Part shown: in pieces, positions 25,782 to 33,463 of the stretch
How positions within the stretch are numbered: position 1 is the first letter of the stretch
How the letters are laid out: every line of letters starts with the position of its first letter
Source of the DNA: an uncultured Planctomycetaceae bacterium
GTDB lineage: Bacteria; Planctomycetota; Planctomycetia; Planctomycetales; Planctomycetaceae
Direction: 5' to 3'
Length of the DNA stretch: 33,463 nucleotides
Assembly (NCBI GenBank): GCA_913031625.1
Contig: CAJWGB010000035.1
Coordinates: forward strand, 1-33,463
Translations under genes and position numbers: made by a program
The notes under the pieces: model-generated
What the model saw: the letters and a program-made list of their open reading frames with translations, nothing else
The model's database searches: none
Told to the model about the DNA's origin: nothing

Positions 25782-27746
25782 ATGATTGTCAGTGCACGAC
25801 ACAAGCTGATTCAGACGCTGCGTGAGCAGGCAGAACGAGCGGCCGAAGCGTCCGTGCATCATGCGTCACTGTCTCAGCACTACCTGAACGTTTCTCAACG
25901 TCTCTCAGCACTTGCAGACCAGAGTGACGAGGTTGATGTTGCGGAACTTGAGCGGCAGCTGGTTACTCAATCGGAGCAGGCCGACGTCAGTACACAATTG
26001 CAGCAAACGCTGATTCTCAATCAGTCACTGCGTTCGATCTCCCGAGATAGTTTCTCTGCGTCACTGCAGGCACGCTCGGCCCCTGCTGCTGAACAGCAAC
26101 TGAGGGATAGGCGGACTACGCGTGCTCAGGAGACAGTCGCTCAGCCTCCCGGCAATCTGACGAAGCAGGGAAATGTCGATGAGTCAACAGACAGCCCGAC
26201 ACCTGTCCCGCAGCTCGAAATCCGGTCATCTCAAGGCCAGCCATCCAGTGGCGGGCTGGAACTCAAACAGCATGCGAGTTCGGTCTTCACCAGCTTATCG
26301 CTGATGTCGTCAATCCTGATTCTGCTTAGCCTGTGGAAGTGGCAGGTCGACATTGCTGTTCCCGCACCGCTGATTGAATGTTCATTCTCCTCCGCCACCA
26401 GGCCATTGGCAGGGGAAACAGCAGAGCACGAAAGCCTGTCCGAGTTTGTGACCGACGCAGAACCCGTGCCAGACGTTCCGGAGATCCCTCAACAGCTCAC
26501 CGAACCGGTCAGCGTCGAACCAGTCCCCGAACCCACACTTGTGCAGGTCGATTCAGCACCATCCATGTCAGAAGGCAGTTCCGTAGTCCCCACGGCGGCC
26601 GTGGGGCCAAAGGTCCCGGCTGCCGGCAATTCGCGCAACCCCGCACTGCGTCAGTTGCTGCTTCAGGAGTATGGCGGCAGCCCCGAAAGTGAAGAGGCTG
26701 TGCGGTTCGGTCTTAAGTGGCTTGCCAGCGTCCAGCATCCCGCAGGCTATTGGGACTTTCCGATTGTCGGTCCTGCGGGTGGCGGCGGCACGGTCAACAA
26801 TCCGATTGGAGGCACAGCATACGCACTGCTTCCATTCCTGTCCGCCGGCCACACGCACCGCGATGGCGAATATCAGCGGCAGATTGCATCTGCTCTCGCG
26901 TGGCTGACAAAGATCGGAATTCCAACGCCTGCGGGGTACGACTTACGTGGGATGATTAACAAACAAAGTAAAGACAAGGAACCGAATGAGGCGTATTACG
27001 TTCACGGCGCTGCGACGCTTGCCCTCTGTGAAGCATACGGTATGACCAAAGATCCGCATCTTAAACCCGCGGCGGAGGGAGCGATCCGCTTCATCGTCAA
27101 TTCCCAGGATCCACGTGGAGGCGGTTGGCGCTATGTCCCACAGGAAGCAGGTTCGACGTCAGTGACAGCAGTTCAGGTCATGGCACTCGTGGCCGCACAA
27201 AAAGCCGGCCTGGCAGTGCCTGAATCTGTCTTCGTCGGCGTTCGGCACTATCTCGACTCTGTGCAGATTGATGGCACGGGACGGTATGGGTACGAACGGC
27301 AAAAGAAACGGTACACGGGAGCCGTCACCTCGATGGCGCTGCTCTGTCGCATGTATCTTGGCTGGGGCCGCACTGACGGAGACCTACGCGCCGGCGTGGA
27401 ACTGCTCGACAGGGCCGGCCCTTACGACAACCTCTACAGCCTCTACTTTTCGACTCAGGTGATGAAACACTGGGGCGGTGAATCATGGGGCCGCTGGAAC
27501 ACGCGAATGCGGGACGACCTGATTGCAGCCCAGGAGAAAACCGGGCCGGGCAAAGGCAGCTGGCGTCCTCGAACCGGAGCAATCCATGCGAAACAGGGAG
27601 GTCGACTGCTCACGACTGTGTTGGCGACTCTGACACTGGAAGTCTACTACCGCTATAAGCCGATGCTGCCGCCCGAAAAGCCCTCACCGCAGGCCAGCCG
27701 GGTGAAGGTGCACAGCGCACTCGTTCACGAATCCCAGGATCCATGA
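25782..27746 (+). CDS. membrane-anchored squalene-cyclase/prenyltransferase-like repeat protein
   Basis: 654 residues in three parts. Residues 1-110 are helical and charged (coiled-coil-like, SARHKLIQTLREQAERAAEA). A single hydrophobic helix at about 168-190 (VFTSLSLMSSILILLSLWKW) is followed by a Pro/Glu-rich spacer (195-280). Residues ~285-635 form an alpha/alpha barrel of the terpenoid cyclase/prenyltransferase superfamily: FGLKWLASVQHPAGYWDF, then AIRFIVNSQDPRGGGWRY and YGYERQKKRYTGAVTSMALL show the repeated [QN]xxxGxW pattern. The DxDD acid of squalene-hopene cyclase is absent, so terpene cyclisation is unlikely; planctomycetes hold many such proteins of unknown role. ATG 25782 has no strong ribosome-binding site. 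It is divergent from the ABC operon. Confidence 0.82.
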   Translation: MIVSARHKLIQTLREQAERAAEASVHHASLSQHYLNVSQRLSALADQSDEVDVAELERQLVTQSEQADVSTQLQQTLILNQSLRSISRDSFSASLQARSAPAAEQQLRDRRTTRAQETVAQPPGNLTKQGNVDESTDSPTPVPQLEIRSSQGQPSSGGLELKQHASSVFTSLSLMSSILILLSLWKWQVDIAVPAPLIECSFSSATRPLAGETAEHESLSEFVTDAEPVPDVPEIPQQLTEPVSVEPVPEPTLVQVDSAPSMSEGSSVVPTAAVGPKVPAAGNSRNPALRQLLLQEYGGSPESEEAVRFGLKWLASVQHPAGYWDFPIVGPAGGGGTVNNPIGGTAYALLPFLSAGHTHRDGEYQRQIASALAWLTKIGIPTPAGYDLRGMINKQSKDKEPNEAYYVHGAATLALCEAYGMTKDPHLKPAAEGAIRFIVNSQDPRGGGWRYVPQEAGSTSVTAVQVMALVAAQKAGLAVPESVFVGVRHYLDSVQIDGTGRYGYERQKKRYTGAVTSMALLCRMYLGWGRTDGDLRAGVELLDRAGPYDNLYSLYFSTQVMKHWGGESWGRWNTRMRDDLIAAQEKTGPGKGSWRPRTGAIHAKQGGRLLTTVLATLTLEVYYRYKPMLPPEKPSPQASRVKVHSALVHESQDP

Positions 27747-27954
27747 ATTTCCGGGTTTGAAAGGAGTGGTCCACTGATGACCGATAGACTTCATCAATGA
27801 TGAAACCGTGTCGCGAGTAGTGACAAAGGAACCCGTATTGGTCTGAAACTGTGTAGAACGCAATCATCGGAGTGTCTGCCGCCATGAATCATAAGGTCAC
27901 TGCCGTCAGAACACGTCGTAGTTCGCTCATCCCCTGACCACTGCGCCGGGGCAC

Positions 27955-27988
27955 AAAAAAGGCGTCACCCCAAACAGGTGACGCCTTT
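27955..27988 (-). terminator. intrinsic terminator of the DUF1080-NIPSNAP operon
   Basis: A 12-bp perfect stem (AAAGGCGTCACC with GGTGACGCCTTT) around a seven-base loop. On the minus strand it runs into six Ts, and it begins 16 bases after the NIPSNAP stop codon. The plus-strand side has only TTT, so termination of the cyclase-like gene here would be weaker. Confidence 0.88.
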
Positions 27989-28004
27989 GGTGCTTTCAGA
28001 CGAA

Positions 28005-28748
28005 CTATTTGATCGCTGAATAGTCGGTCGATTTCATGTAAACCGACTCTGGTCGTTTGCTCAGGAATCGACCGTCCTTTTGAGACTCCCTGGCAACCTT
28101 CTTCCATTCAGGGTCCGATCCAAATGCCTTCCATGATTTGCCCGCAGCTTCACGGCTGTCATGACGAATGATGTAGATCAACTGGTTTTCGGATGCCGGC
28201 TTGTCAGTCGGATGCCAGTAGGCAACATTTTTGATGCCATGCTTTTCAAACAGCTTCATGGTGTGATCACGGAAACGAGAATCAAGGCCTTTCAGCTTGC
28301 CTTCATTCGTGGTGTAGGTCCGCAGTTCAAAAACACCGCCCGCTTTGTCATTCTTGAACTTCGGGTTGTAGTCCGTAGCTTCCATAAAGACAGACTTTGG
28401 AGCTTTTGACAACAAGGGTCCATCCGTCCGTGACGCAGCAAACGCGGCCATCCACTCCGGATCAGAAATAAAGGCCTTCCATGACGCTTTGGCAGCATCA
28501 CGACTCTTGTGCCGAAGCACATAGATCAAAGTGTTCTTTGAGTTGGGCTCGTCCTGAGGTACCCAATACCCAACAGATTCCATCCCGTGACGCTTAAAGA
28601 TCTTGATCGTATGGTCACGGAATCGAGCATGCAGATCGTCCAGTTTTCCTTCGTTGGTTGTATAGACGCGAAGTTCATAGACGTCCGCCTGCACCGTGGA
28701 GACCACAGCAGTAACTGCTGCAATCGCAGTCAGAAGTTGACGTTTCAT
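28005..28748 (-). CDS. secreted tandem NIPSNAP-domain protein
   Basis: 247 residues with a cleavable signal peptide (MKRQLLTAIAAVTAVVSTVQA, about 21 residues). The mature part consists of two NIPSNAP domains (dimeric alpha-beta barrel fold) at about 22-125 and 137-243. Each begins V-[YF]-E-L-R-x-Y-T-T-N-E-G-K-L and continues with RFRDHT-[IM]-K-[IL]-F, YW and the LIY-[VI]-[LI]-RH motif, so the gene arose by internal duplication. The biochemical role of exported bacterial NIPSNAP proteins is not known; the fold suggests small-ligand binding or an oxygenase-like activity. It starts 29 bases after the stop of the DUF1080/sugar-dehydrogenase gene on the same strand and is followed by a strong terminator, so the two form an operon. 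Confidence 0.92.
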   Translation of the reverse strand: MKRQLLTAIAAVTAVVSTVQADVYELRVYTTNEGKLDDLHARFRDHTIKIFKRHGMESVGYWVPQDEPNSKNTLIYVLRHKSRDAAKASWKAFISDPEWMAAFAASRTDGPLLSKAPKSVFMEATDYNPKFKNDKAGGVFELRTYTTNEGKLKGLDSRFRDHTMKLFEKHGIKNVAYWHPTDKPASENQLIYIIRHDSREAAGKSWKAFGSDPEWKKVARESQKDGRFLSKRPESVYMKSTDYSAIK

Positions 28749-28777
28749 ATCATTGACTTTCTCTGTTCAGCGTGAGC

Positions 28778-30706
28778 TTACTTGCGAACGAACTTGTAGA
28801 TTCCTTTGCCGGTCACCGTTTCCATGGTGTAGTACACTTCACCATCCTGGTCTTCGCCAAAGGCAAGCACAGGGAATCCGGTCGTGGCAATACTGCGGTT
28901 CTTCGAGGCTTTTCCGGAAGCGCGGTCATACTCCAGCGCCCAGATCTGACCACTGATAAAGTCAGCATACAGATAATTGCCCGCCAGCTCCGGCAGTCGG
29001 GAACCACGGTAAACGTATCCACCAGTGATCGACTTGCCCGCCTGATGGTCGTATTCCCAAACAGGATCGATCAGTTCTCCTTCTCCGGCAACATTGTTGA
29101 ACAGGAATGAAGCTTCCTGAACGCTCCAGCCGTAGTTGCCGCCCTTTGTCACAACGTTTACTTCTTCCCAGAAGTCCTGACCGACATCTGCCGCCCAGAC
29201 GTCACCTGTCTGTCGGTCAACCGACATACGCCAGATGTTGCGGAACCCGTAGGCAAAGATCTCCGGCTGCGCGTCTTTGACTTTCACAAATGGATTGTCT
29301 GCAGGAATGCCGTAGTTCTTACCGTCGGCTTTTGAATCCACGTCAATTCGCAGCATGCTGCCGAGCAGTGTGCCAAGATTCTGGCCGTTCTTCATCGGGT
29401 CATTTCGGCTTCCACCGTCACCCAGAGCGATATACAGATAGCCGTCTTTGCCAAAGCAGATTGAGCCGCCGTTGTGATTCGCAAACGGCTGCTTGAGCTT
29501 CATGATCACCTCTTCCTTCGGATCAGCCTTGTCAGGGTCATCCGAAACGGTGAACTTTGAAACAACCGATGTTCTCAGTTCCTTTTCAGAACTGTAGTAG
29601 ACGAAGAACTGTCCATTCTTTTTGTAGTCCGGGTGGAATGCCAGACCCAGCAGGCCTTCTTCGTTGTCGCGCTTCCATGGGTGAACTTTCTCCCGGATGT
29701 CCAGGAACAGCTTTGCTTCACCGGCGTCGTCACTCTTGGGGAAGACATAGATGGCTCCCCGCTGTGACGCCACGAAGATTCGATTCGATCCATCGTTACC
29801 ATGAGTCACAACAATCGGTCGGAAGTTCTGCACTTTGCCATTGTCATCCACACCTTCCCAGCCTTCCCAGGAGATGTTTGGAAAGGCTTCGACACCCTTC
29901 AGCGGCAGAGTATCGGTCTTTGCTCGGGTAGTTACTTCACCCTTTGCATTCAGTTCACGGACCTTGATGTTACGGAAAGCGACCTGATTGCCGTGATCCT
30001 GCAGACAGATGTGACCCTTCGTGGCTTTGCCGAATTTGGCCATCTTCGCGAACTTGCTCTTCGCGACACGTTTGTTCCAGTCGTCACTCCCTTTGTTGAA
30101 CTTGTAGTAGCTGACACCATTCATGGCGACTTCGCAGCCGCGAGGAGAGATTCGCAGATAGAGATGGTTCCACTGACCGGCCGGTCGCGTCGCGTCTTCG
30201 GTGTCCGGAGCTTCAAGACCAGCCTGTTTTTCAAACCCCTTTACCCATGCCGGTTTTCGCGGCTTATAGAGCTGATAGAGCCAGCCTGCTTTCTGTGGGT
30301 CGTGACCGTCGACGTTGTCCTGAATCTGAACTTCAGGGCCGGTCTGCCAGGGGCGTTTTTCCTCTTCGGTGACGTGGAACATCAGTCCGCTGTTGCCACC
30401 TTTTGAAATGCGGTACTCAAGAGTCAGCTCAAAGTTCTCGAACTGCTCATCCGTGATAATGTCACCGGCACCCTTCTTCGTCCATTCGATGACACCATCT
30501 GCAATCTTCCAGCCGTCGCCGAGAGCATCCTTCTGGTAGTTCCGCCATCCCTTGCCGGATTTTCCATCAAACAGCAGCCTCCAGCCACCGCGTTCTTCAG
30601 TTGGGCTCAACGTGTTCGCGGGACTGGCCGCAACACATGTATTCATCACGGGCAGCAGGCAGCTGACTGCCAGAACTGACCGCAGGAGGGAAACGGAAAG
30701 CTTCAT
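28778..30706 (-). CDS. DUF1080 (3-keto-disaccharide hydrolase) fused to PQQ-type sugar dehydrogenase
   Basis: 642 residues from ATG 30706, chosen because a signal peptide follows at once (MKLSVSLLRSVLAVSCLLP, cleavage near residue 25); a TTG 18 bases upstream is less likely. Domain 1 (~38-255) is the DUF1080 concanavalin-like fold, with GWRLLFDGKSGKGW, GNSGLMFHV and TGPEVQIQDN; proteins of this family include 3-keto-glucoside hydrolases. Domain 2 (~285-642) is the glucose/sorbosone dehydrogenase six-bladed propeller: EGLLGLAFHPDY, HNGGSICFGKDGYLYIALGDGG, YGFRNIWRMSVD, WAADVGQDFWEEV, and GNYGW. The cofactor-contact region (Asn-Gly-Gly and FRN) is kept. An exported two-step sugar oxidation/hydrolysis enzyme is plausible; the substrate is unknown. 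Upstream gene of an operon with the NIPSNAP protein. Confidence 0.92.
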   Translation of the reverse strand: MKLSVSLLRSVLAVSCLLPVMNTCVAASPANTLSPTEERGGWRLLFDGKSGKGWRNYQKDALGDGWKIADGVIEWTKKGAGDIITDEQFENFELTLEYRISKGGNSGLMFHVTEEEKRPWQTGPEVQIQDNVDGHDPQKAGWLYQLYKPRKPAWVKGFEKQAGLEAPDTEDATRPAGQWNHLYLRISPRGCEVAMNGVSYYKFNKGSDDWNKRVAKSKFAKMAKFGKATKGHICLQDHGNQVAFRNIKVRELNAKGEVTTRAKTDTLPLKGVEAFPNISWEGWEGVDDNGKVQNFRPIVVTHGNDGSNRIFVASQRGAIYVFPKSDDAGEAKLFLDIREKVHPWKRDNEEGLLGLAFHPDYKKNGQFFVYYSSEKELRTSVVSKFTVSDDPDKADPKEEVIMKLKQPFANHNGGSICFGKDGYLYIALGDGGSRNDPMKNGQNLGTLLGSMLRIDVDSKADGKNYGIPADNPFVKVKDAQPEIFAYGFRNIWRMSVDRQTGDVWAADVGQDFWEEVNVVTKGGNYGWSVQEASFLFNNVAGEGELIDPVWEYDHQAGKSITGGYVYRGSRLPELAGNYLYADFISGQIWALEYDRASGKASKNRSIATTGFPVLAFGEDQDGEVYYTMETVTGKGIYKFVRK

Positions 30707-31067
30707 CTTCTGAGTGTCTCTCAAAGGGAAGGAAGGAATCGCCTGAATTGACGGTCCATCTTATCGACTGAGATCCGAAGCGAAAGCAAGCACGGTGGTT
30801 CCTGAACAAGCCCACCGGCGATACGAAACGACACAGTGATCCGCTTGCCGATCGGTGGCAATCGGCCTGCCCGTCGACAATTCCTGTCCCTTTCCGTTCG
30901 TGCCAACGCGCACGAATCTGTTGTTTAACCGGTAGCCGCAGGCGCACGCGTCCAGACTATTCCGTTCGATCAGGTTCTCAGCGCGGGACCCGCCGGGCCT
31001 CCGGTTATACGAAAGGGGAACGAATTCCAACCAGAGTCATGCGTATTAGGCGTTCAGAAAATGCGCG
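30707..31067. other. intergenic region before the sugar-dehydrogenase operon
   Basis: No gene recognised. It separates the L-lactate permease stop from the next operon on the same strand and presumably holds that operon's promoter. One short inverted repeat (GCCGAT and ATCGGC, 30847-30866) has no T-run. Its competing form TTGCC/GGCAA overlaps it, a possible but unproven regulatory dyad. Confidence 0.45.
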
Positions 31068-32705
31068 CTAGACCATCAGGACAATCAGCATTCCCAGCAC
31101 ACCTGCCGTCAGTGCGTAATACGCAAAGACAGGCAGCGTTCGGCGAATTACGAAACCTTCTCGCCCGACAAGGCCAACGACCGCACAGGCAGCCACGACG
31201 TTATGGACGCAGATCGTATTTCCGGCGGCCCCTCCAACTGCCTGCAGGGCAACAATCCACAGAGGATCAAACCCGATCTGTCCGCCAACGTCATACTGAA
31301 ACTGAGACAGCATCATGTTGCTCACGGTATTGCTGCCCGCCACGAACGCACCCAGTCCACCGGCGACAGGTGACAACAACGGCCAGCCCTTCCCAACGAT
31401 GTCAGACATGGCTTTGGCAAGAACGACCGGCATTTTATCCAGCCCACCCTCCACACCCGAGTTCAGGAAGATCTTGACCATGGGAACGGTGAAGATGAGC
31501 GCGACCGATGCCTTTGCCGTTGTACGAAGTGAGTCTTTCACAGCGCGCCCGAGTTGTGGCGGCTTCATTCGATGCAGAAAGAATGTCGCACCCACAACCA
31601 ACAGGAAGATGGTGCCTGGAAGTTTGAGCGGCTGATGTTTCAGAGTTGCGGAGGTGCCGAAGAGGTTCTCCACCAGGAGTGTGACCGACTTATGTGTCAC
31701 CCAGTCTTTGACCGGGAGTTGCGGCAGTCGAAAACAGACCAGCAAAATGGCAAGCAGCAGATAAGGGAACCATGCCATCACGATCTCAGGCTTTCGATCC
31801 TCCACCGACACTGTCGAAACAGGATGAGCAGTTCCCGATGCCGGAAGCCAGTCTGCCGACCAGCTGGATTGTTCCTCAAAATCCCACGTCTCTTTAGGAA
31901 CGAGAAATCCCTTGCGAGCACAGGCAGCAGCCACCAGCAGCCCTATTCCTCCGCCAAAGAGTGACGGAAACTCGGGCCCTAACAGATGGGCTGTCAGGAC
32001 GGACGGGATCGTCAGGCAGAATGCAGCGAACAGCGCAAACTTCCAGCACTGCAGGCCTGCGCGGAAAGAACGTTCTTTGCCAAAGAATCGCGTCAGCGTA
32101 CAAGCGAGAATCAGCGGGATCATCGTCCCGAGGGCCATGTGCAGCAGGGCCACACGAGCACCCACAGTCATAAGATCGGCTGCGGTCGCGGTATCGCCAA
32201 GTCCCTCTCCCACTCCGATCAGGATTGGTGTCCCCAACGCGCCGAAGGACACGGGAGTACTCTGAATTGTGACCCCGCAAATGACTGCAGCCAGCGGCGG
32301 GAAACCCATGGCAACCAGTAGCGGAACCGCAACAGCTGCAGGAGTTCCAAAACCGGCCGCACCTTCAATAAACGCGCCAAACAGCCATGCAATGATGATG
32401 GCCTGAATTCGGCGGTCTGGTGATACGGAACGAAAGCCCTCGCGGATGACGTCAATCGCGCCGCTCTGAGTCAGCGTATTGAGTAGCAGAATGGCACCAA
32501 AAATGATGTAGAGCAGGTCAATTGAAGTCAGCAGGCCCTGGATGCCAAACGCCACAACCGTGAGCCCCGGAACCTTCCAGACAAAGAGCGCCAGCAGAAC
32601 GGCGGTGACGAGTGACAGCGGCATCGTGCGACTGGCAGGCCATCGCAGCCCCACCAGAAAGATGGCTACGACAACAATGGGAAGTGAAGCAAGCGCCGCG
32701 TACAT
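31068..32705 (-). CDS. L-lactate permease family transporter (LctP/LldP)
   Basis: 545 residues, close to the ~550 of E. coli LldP. It is almost wholly hydrophobic, with about 12-14 transmembrane helices. Family landmarks include [16 protein letters not shown], the [24 protein letters not shown] loop, [28 protein letters not shown] and [16 protein letters not shown]. Such proteins carry lactate, glycolate or similar 2-hydroxy acids with protons across the inner membrane. A soluble loop near 265-305 ([15 protein letters not shown]) interrupts the helices. ATG 32705 begins [19 protein letters not shown] at the first helix. It lies 25 bases after the stop of the PQQ-propeller gene on the same strand, so the two are probably co-transcribed; uptake of a product made by that protein is one possible reading. 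The loop itself is not diagnostic of substrate. Confidence 0.93.
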   Translation of the reverse strand: MYAALASLPIVVVAIFLVGLRWPASRTMPLSLVTAVLLALFVWKVPGLTVVAFGIQGLLTSIDLLYIIFGAILLLNTLTQSGAIDVIREGFRSVSPDRRIQAIIIAWLFGAFIEGAAGFGTPAAVAVPLLVAMGFPPLAAVICGVTIQSTPVSFGALGTPILIGVGEGLGDTATAADLMTVGARVALLHMALGTMIPLILACTLTRFFGKERSFRAGLQCWKFALFAAFCLTIPSVLTAHLLGPEFPSLFGGGIGLLVAAACARKGFLVPKETWDFEEQSSWSADWLPASGTAHPVSTVSVEDRKPEIVMAWFPYLLLAILLVCFRLPQLPVKDWVTHKSVTLLVENLFGTSATLKHQPLKLPGTIFLLVVGATFFLHRMKPPQLGRAVKDSLRTTAKASVALIFTVPMVKIFLNSGVEGGLDKMPVVLAKAMSDIVGKGWPLLSPVAGGLGAFVAGSNTVSNMMLSQFQYDVGGQIGFDPLWIVALQAVGGAAGNTICVHNVVAACAVVGLVGREGFVIRRTLPVFAYYALTAGVLGMLIVLMV

Positions 32706-32730
32706 AGGCGAATGACCCGTTCCATTTTGA

Positions 32731-33463
32731 TCAGCGAGCGCCGATACAGAACAAATGCTTATTGCCGCGAATCAGGATTCGGCCGTTCGTGGGAACCGGC
32801 GAACCGATGACTGGTTCTCCCATATCGGTCTCGGTCAGCAGCTTGAATTCCCCGTTTGCGATGCTGGCCACGAAGACTGCTCCGTCCTCACGTGGTGCAT
32901 AAAGCAGGTCGCCGGCAATTAACGGAGACGCATAGTAGTTCGCGCGTCCTTTCGGCAGAGCGTCTTTCCAGATCGTCTTACCGGTTGCCGGATCAAGACA
33001 CTCCACCTGACCTCGATCACGAACAAGGTAGACAGATTTCTGATACGCAACCGGACTTGGAACAAATGTTCCGACGTCATCCCGCAGCCAAGCATGCGCC
33101 GAGTCGGTTACCTCACCATCGCCGGCCAGCCGAACGCCGTGCAGACGAGGGATCCCACGATCGTTTCGCCCAAACGCGATCACTGCGTGCTCGCCCACAA
33201 TCACGGGAGTGGCGATAGATGGCCAGAGTTTGTTTTCGTCCGGATTAAAGTTGCCACACTGCCAGACCTGAGCTCCGTCCGCCGCGTTATGAATCGTCAG
33301 GTGCTCCGCTCCCCAGACCAGAATGGACTCCGCACCATTGTGTTGAATGACCAGTGGGGTCGCGTACCCGTGATCACCTTCCACAGGAGTCTTGAAGTTT
33401 CGGTCCTGCTTCCAGGCAATGTCGCCCGACTTTCGATCAAAGGCGGCAAGCCACGATTCGCCA
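32731..33463 (-). CDS. PQQ-like beta-propeller protein, C-terminal part
   Basis: The frame is open from the right window edge, so its start is missing; about 244 residues are seen. It shows repeated PQQ/quinoprotein-type blades, each ending near [48 protein letters not shown] and [13 protein letters not shown], with the AxD-x-x-G-x-x-[IV]-W pattern of eight-bladed alcohol-dehydrogenase-like propellers. In planctomycetes these are often exported and may bind PQQ or act as structural propellers (WD/BamB-like); this partial sequence cannot tell which. It ends [18 protein letters not shown]. Upstream partner of the L-lactate permease gene (25 bases apart). Confidence 0.88.
   Translation of the reverse strand, partial: GESWLAAFDRKSGDIAWKQDRNFKTPVEGDHGYATPLVIQHNGAESILVWGAEHLTIHNAADGAQVWQCGNFNPDENKLWPSIATPVIVGEHAVIAFGRNDRGIPRLHGVRLAGDGEVTDSAHAWLRDDVGTFVPSPVAYQKSVYLVRDRGQVECLDPATGKTIWKDALPKGRANYYASPLIAGDLLYAPREDGAVFVASIANGEFKLLTETDMGEPVIGSPVPTNGRILIRGNKHLFCIGAR

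Noticed and set aside
1-33463. Search for defence, phage, integrase, transposase, tRNA or CRISPR signals
   Set aside because: No recognisable motif of any of these was found by reading both strands; a covariance-model and profile search would be needed to exclude them fully.

Overview
The window looks like a chromosomal segment of a planctomycete (order Planctomycetales). The case rests on a secreted protein with an N-terminal arginine-rich leader ending in the planctomycete E-P-L-E-Q-R-x-L-L signature, several Tat-exported TIM-barrel and Gfo/Idh/MocA proteins, a DUF1080 plus sugar-dehydrogenase fusion, a NIPSNAP duplication, a GYF-domain membrane protein, a TM-anchored squalene-cyclase-like repeat protein, and LptF/LptG-type permeases encoded apart. 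Genes lie on both strands in short operons. No tRNA, rRNA, CRISPR array, intact insertion sequence or phage gene was seen.

Layout. Positions 1-815: 3' part of ispG (isoprenoid MEP pathway). Positions 816-2568 contain no intact gene. They hold a run of decayed, mostly minus-strand fragments of polysaccharide glycosyltransferases (two GT2 N-termini, one GT4 with its middle deleted, one short uncertain start) and a plus-strand fragment that may be a GMC oxidoreductase. Positions 2569-5439 (minus): an LptF/LptG permease and a GYF-domain membrane protein. Positions 5592-7431: regulatory palindrome, ilvN, ilvC and a clear terminator (branched-chain amino acids). Positions 7480-8517: Tat-exported sugar-isomerase-like protein with a strong terminator. 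Positions 8625-10558: a HAD hydrolase divergent from a second LptG-type permease. Positions 10559-12278: two very small reading frames and an FHA-EAL cyclic-di-GMP protein. Positions 12989-15557: a two-TM hypothetical protein and a heparinase-like-fold hypothetical protein.

Positions 15578-19620 (minus): a 1143-residue secreted multidomain protein translationally overlapped with an AlkA-like DNA glycosylase. Positions 19764-21896: LEPxxL surface protein with a duplicated Trp-rich module. Positions 22005-23309 (minus): Tat-exported oxidoreductase. Positions 23444-25555 (minus): an ABC ATPase-permease pair (LolD/LolE-like) followed by a frameshifted remnant. Positions 25782-27746: TM-anchored cyclase-like repeat protein. 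Positions 28005-30706 (minus): DUF1080-PQQ sugar dehydrogenase fusion followed by a tandem NIPSNAP protein and a strong terminator. Positions 31068-33463 (minus): a PQQ-type beta-propeller protein (continues beyond the window) followed by an L-lactate permease.

Taken together this is mostly household biosynthesis (isoprenoid, valine/isoleucine), envelope biogenesis (two LPS-export permeases, a Lol-like ABC system) and typical planctomycete carbohydrate and secreted-protein genes. I found no convincing new defence or mobile system. The most unusual content is the glycosyltransferase graveyard next to ispG, the duplicated module in the LEPxxL protein, the secreted-protein/DNA-repair coupling, the FHA-EAL fusion and the small reading frames and remnants missed by length cut-offs.
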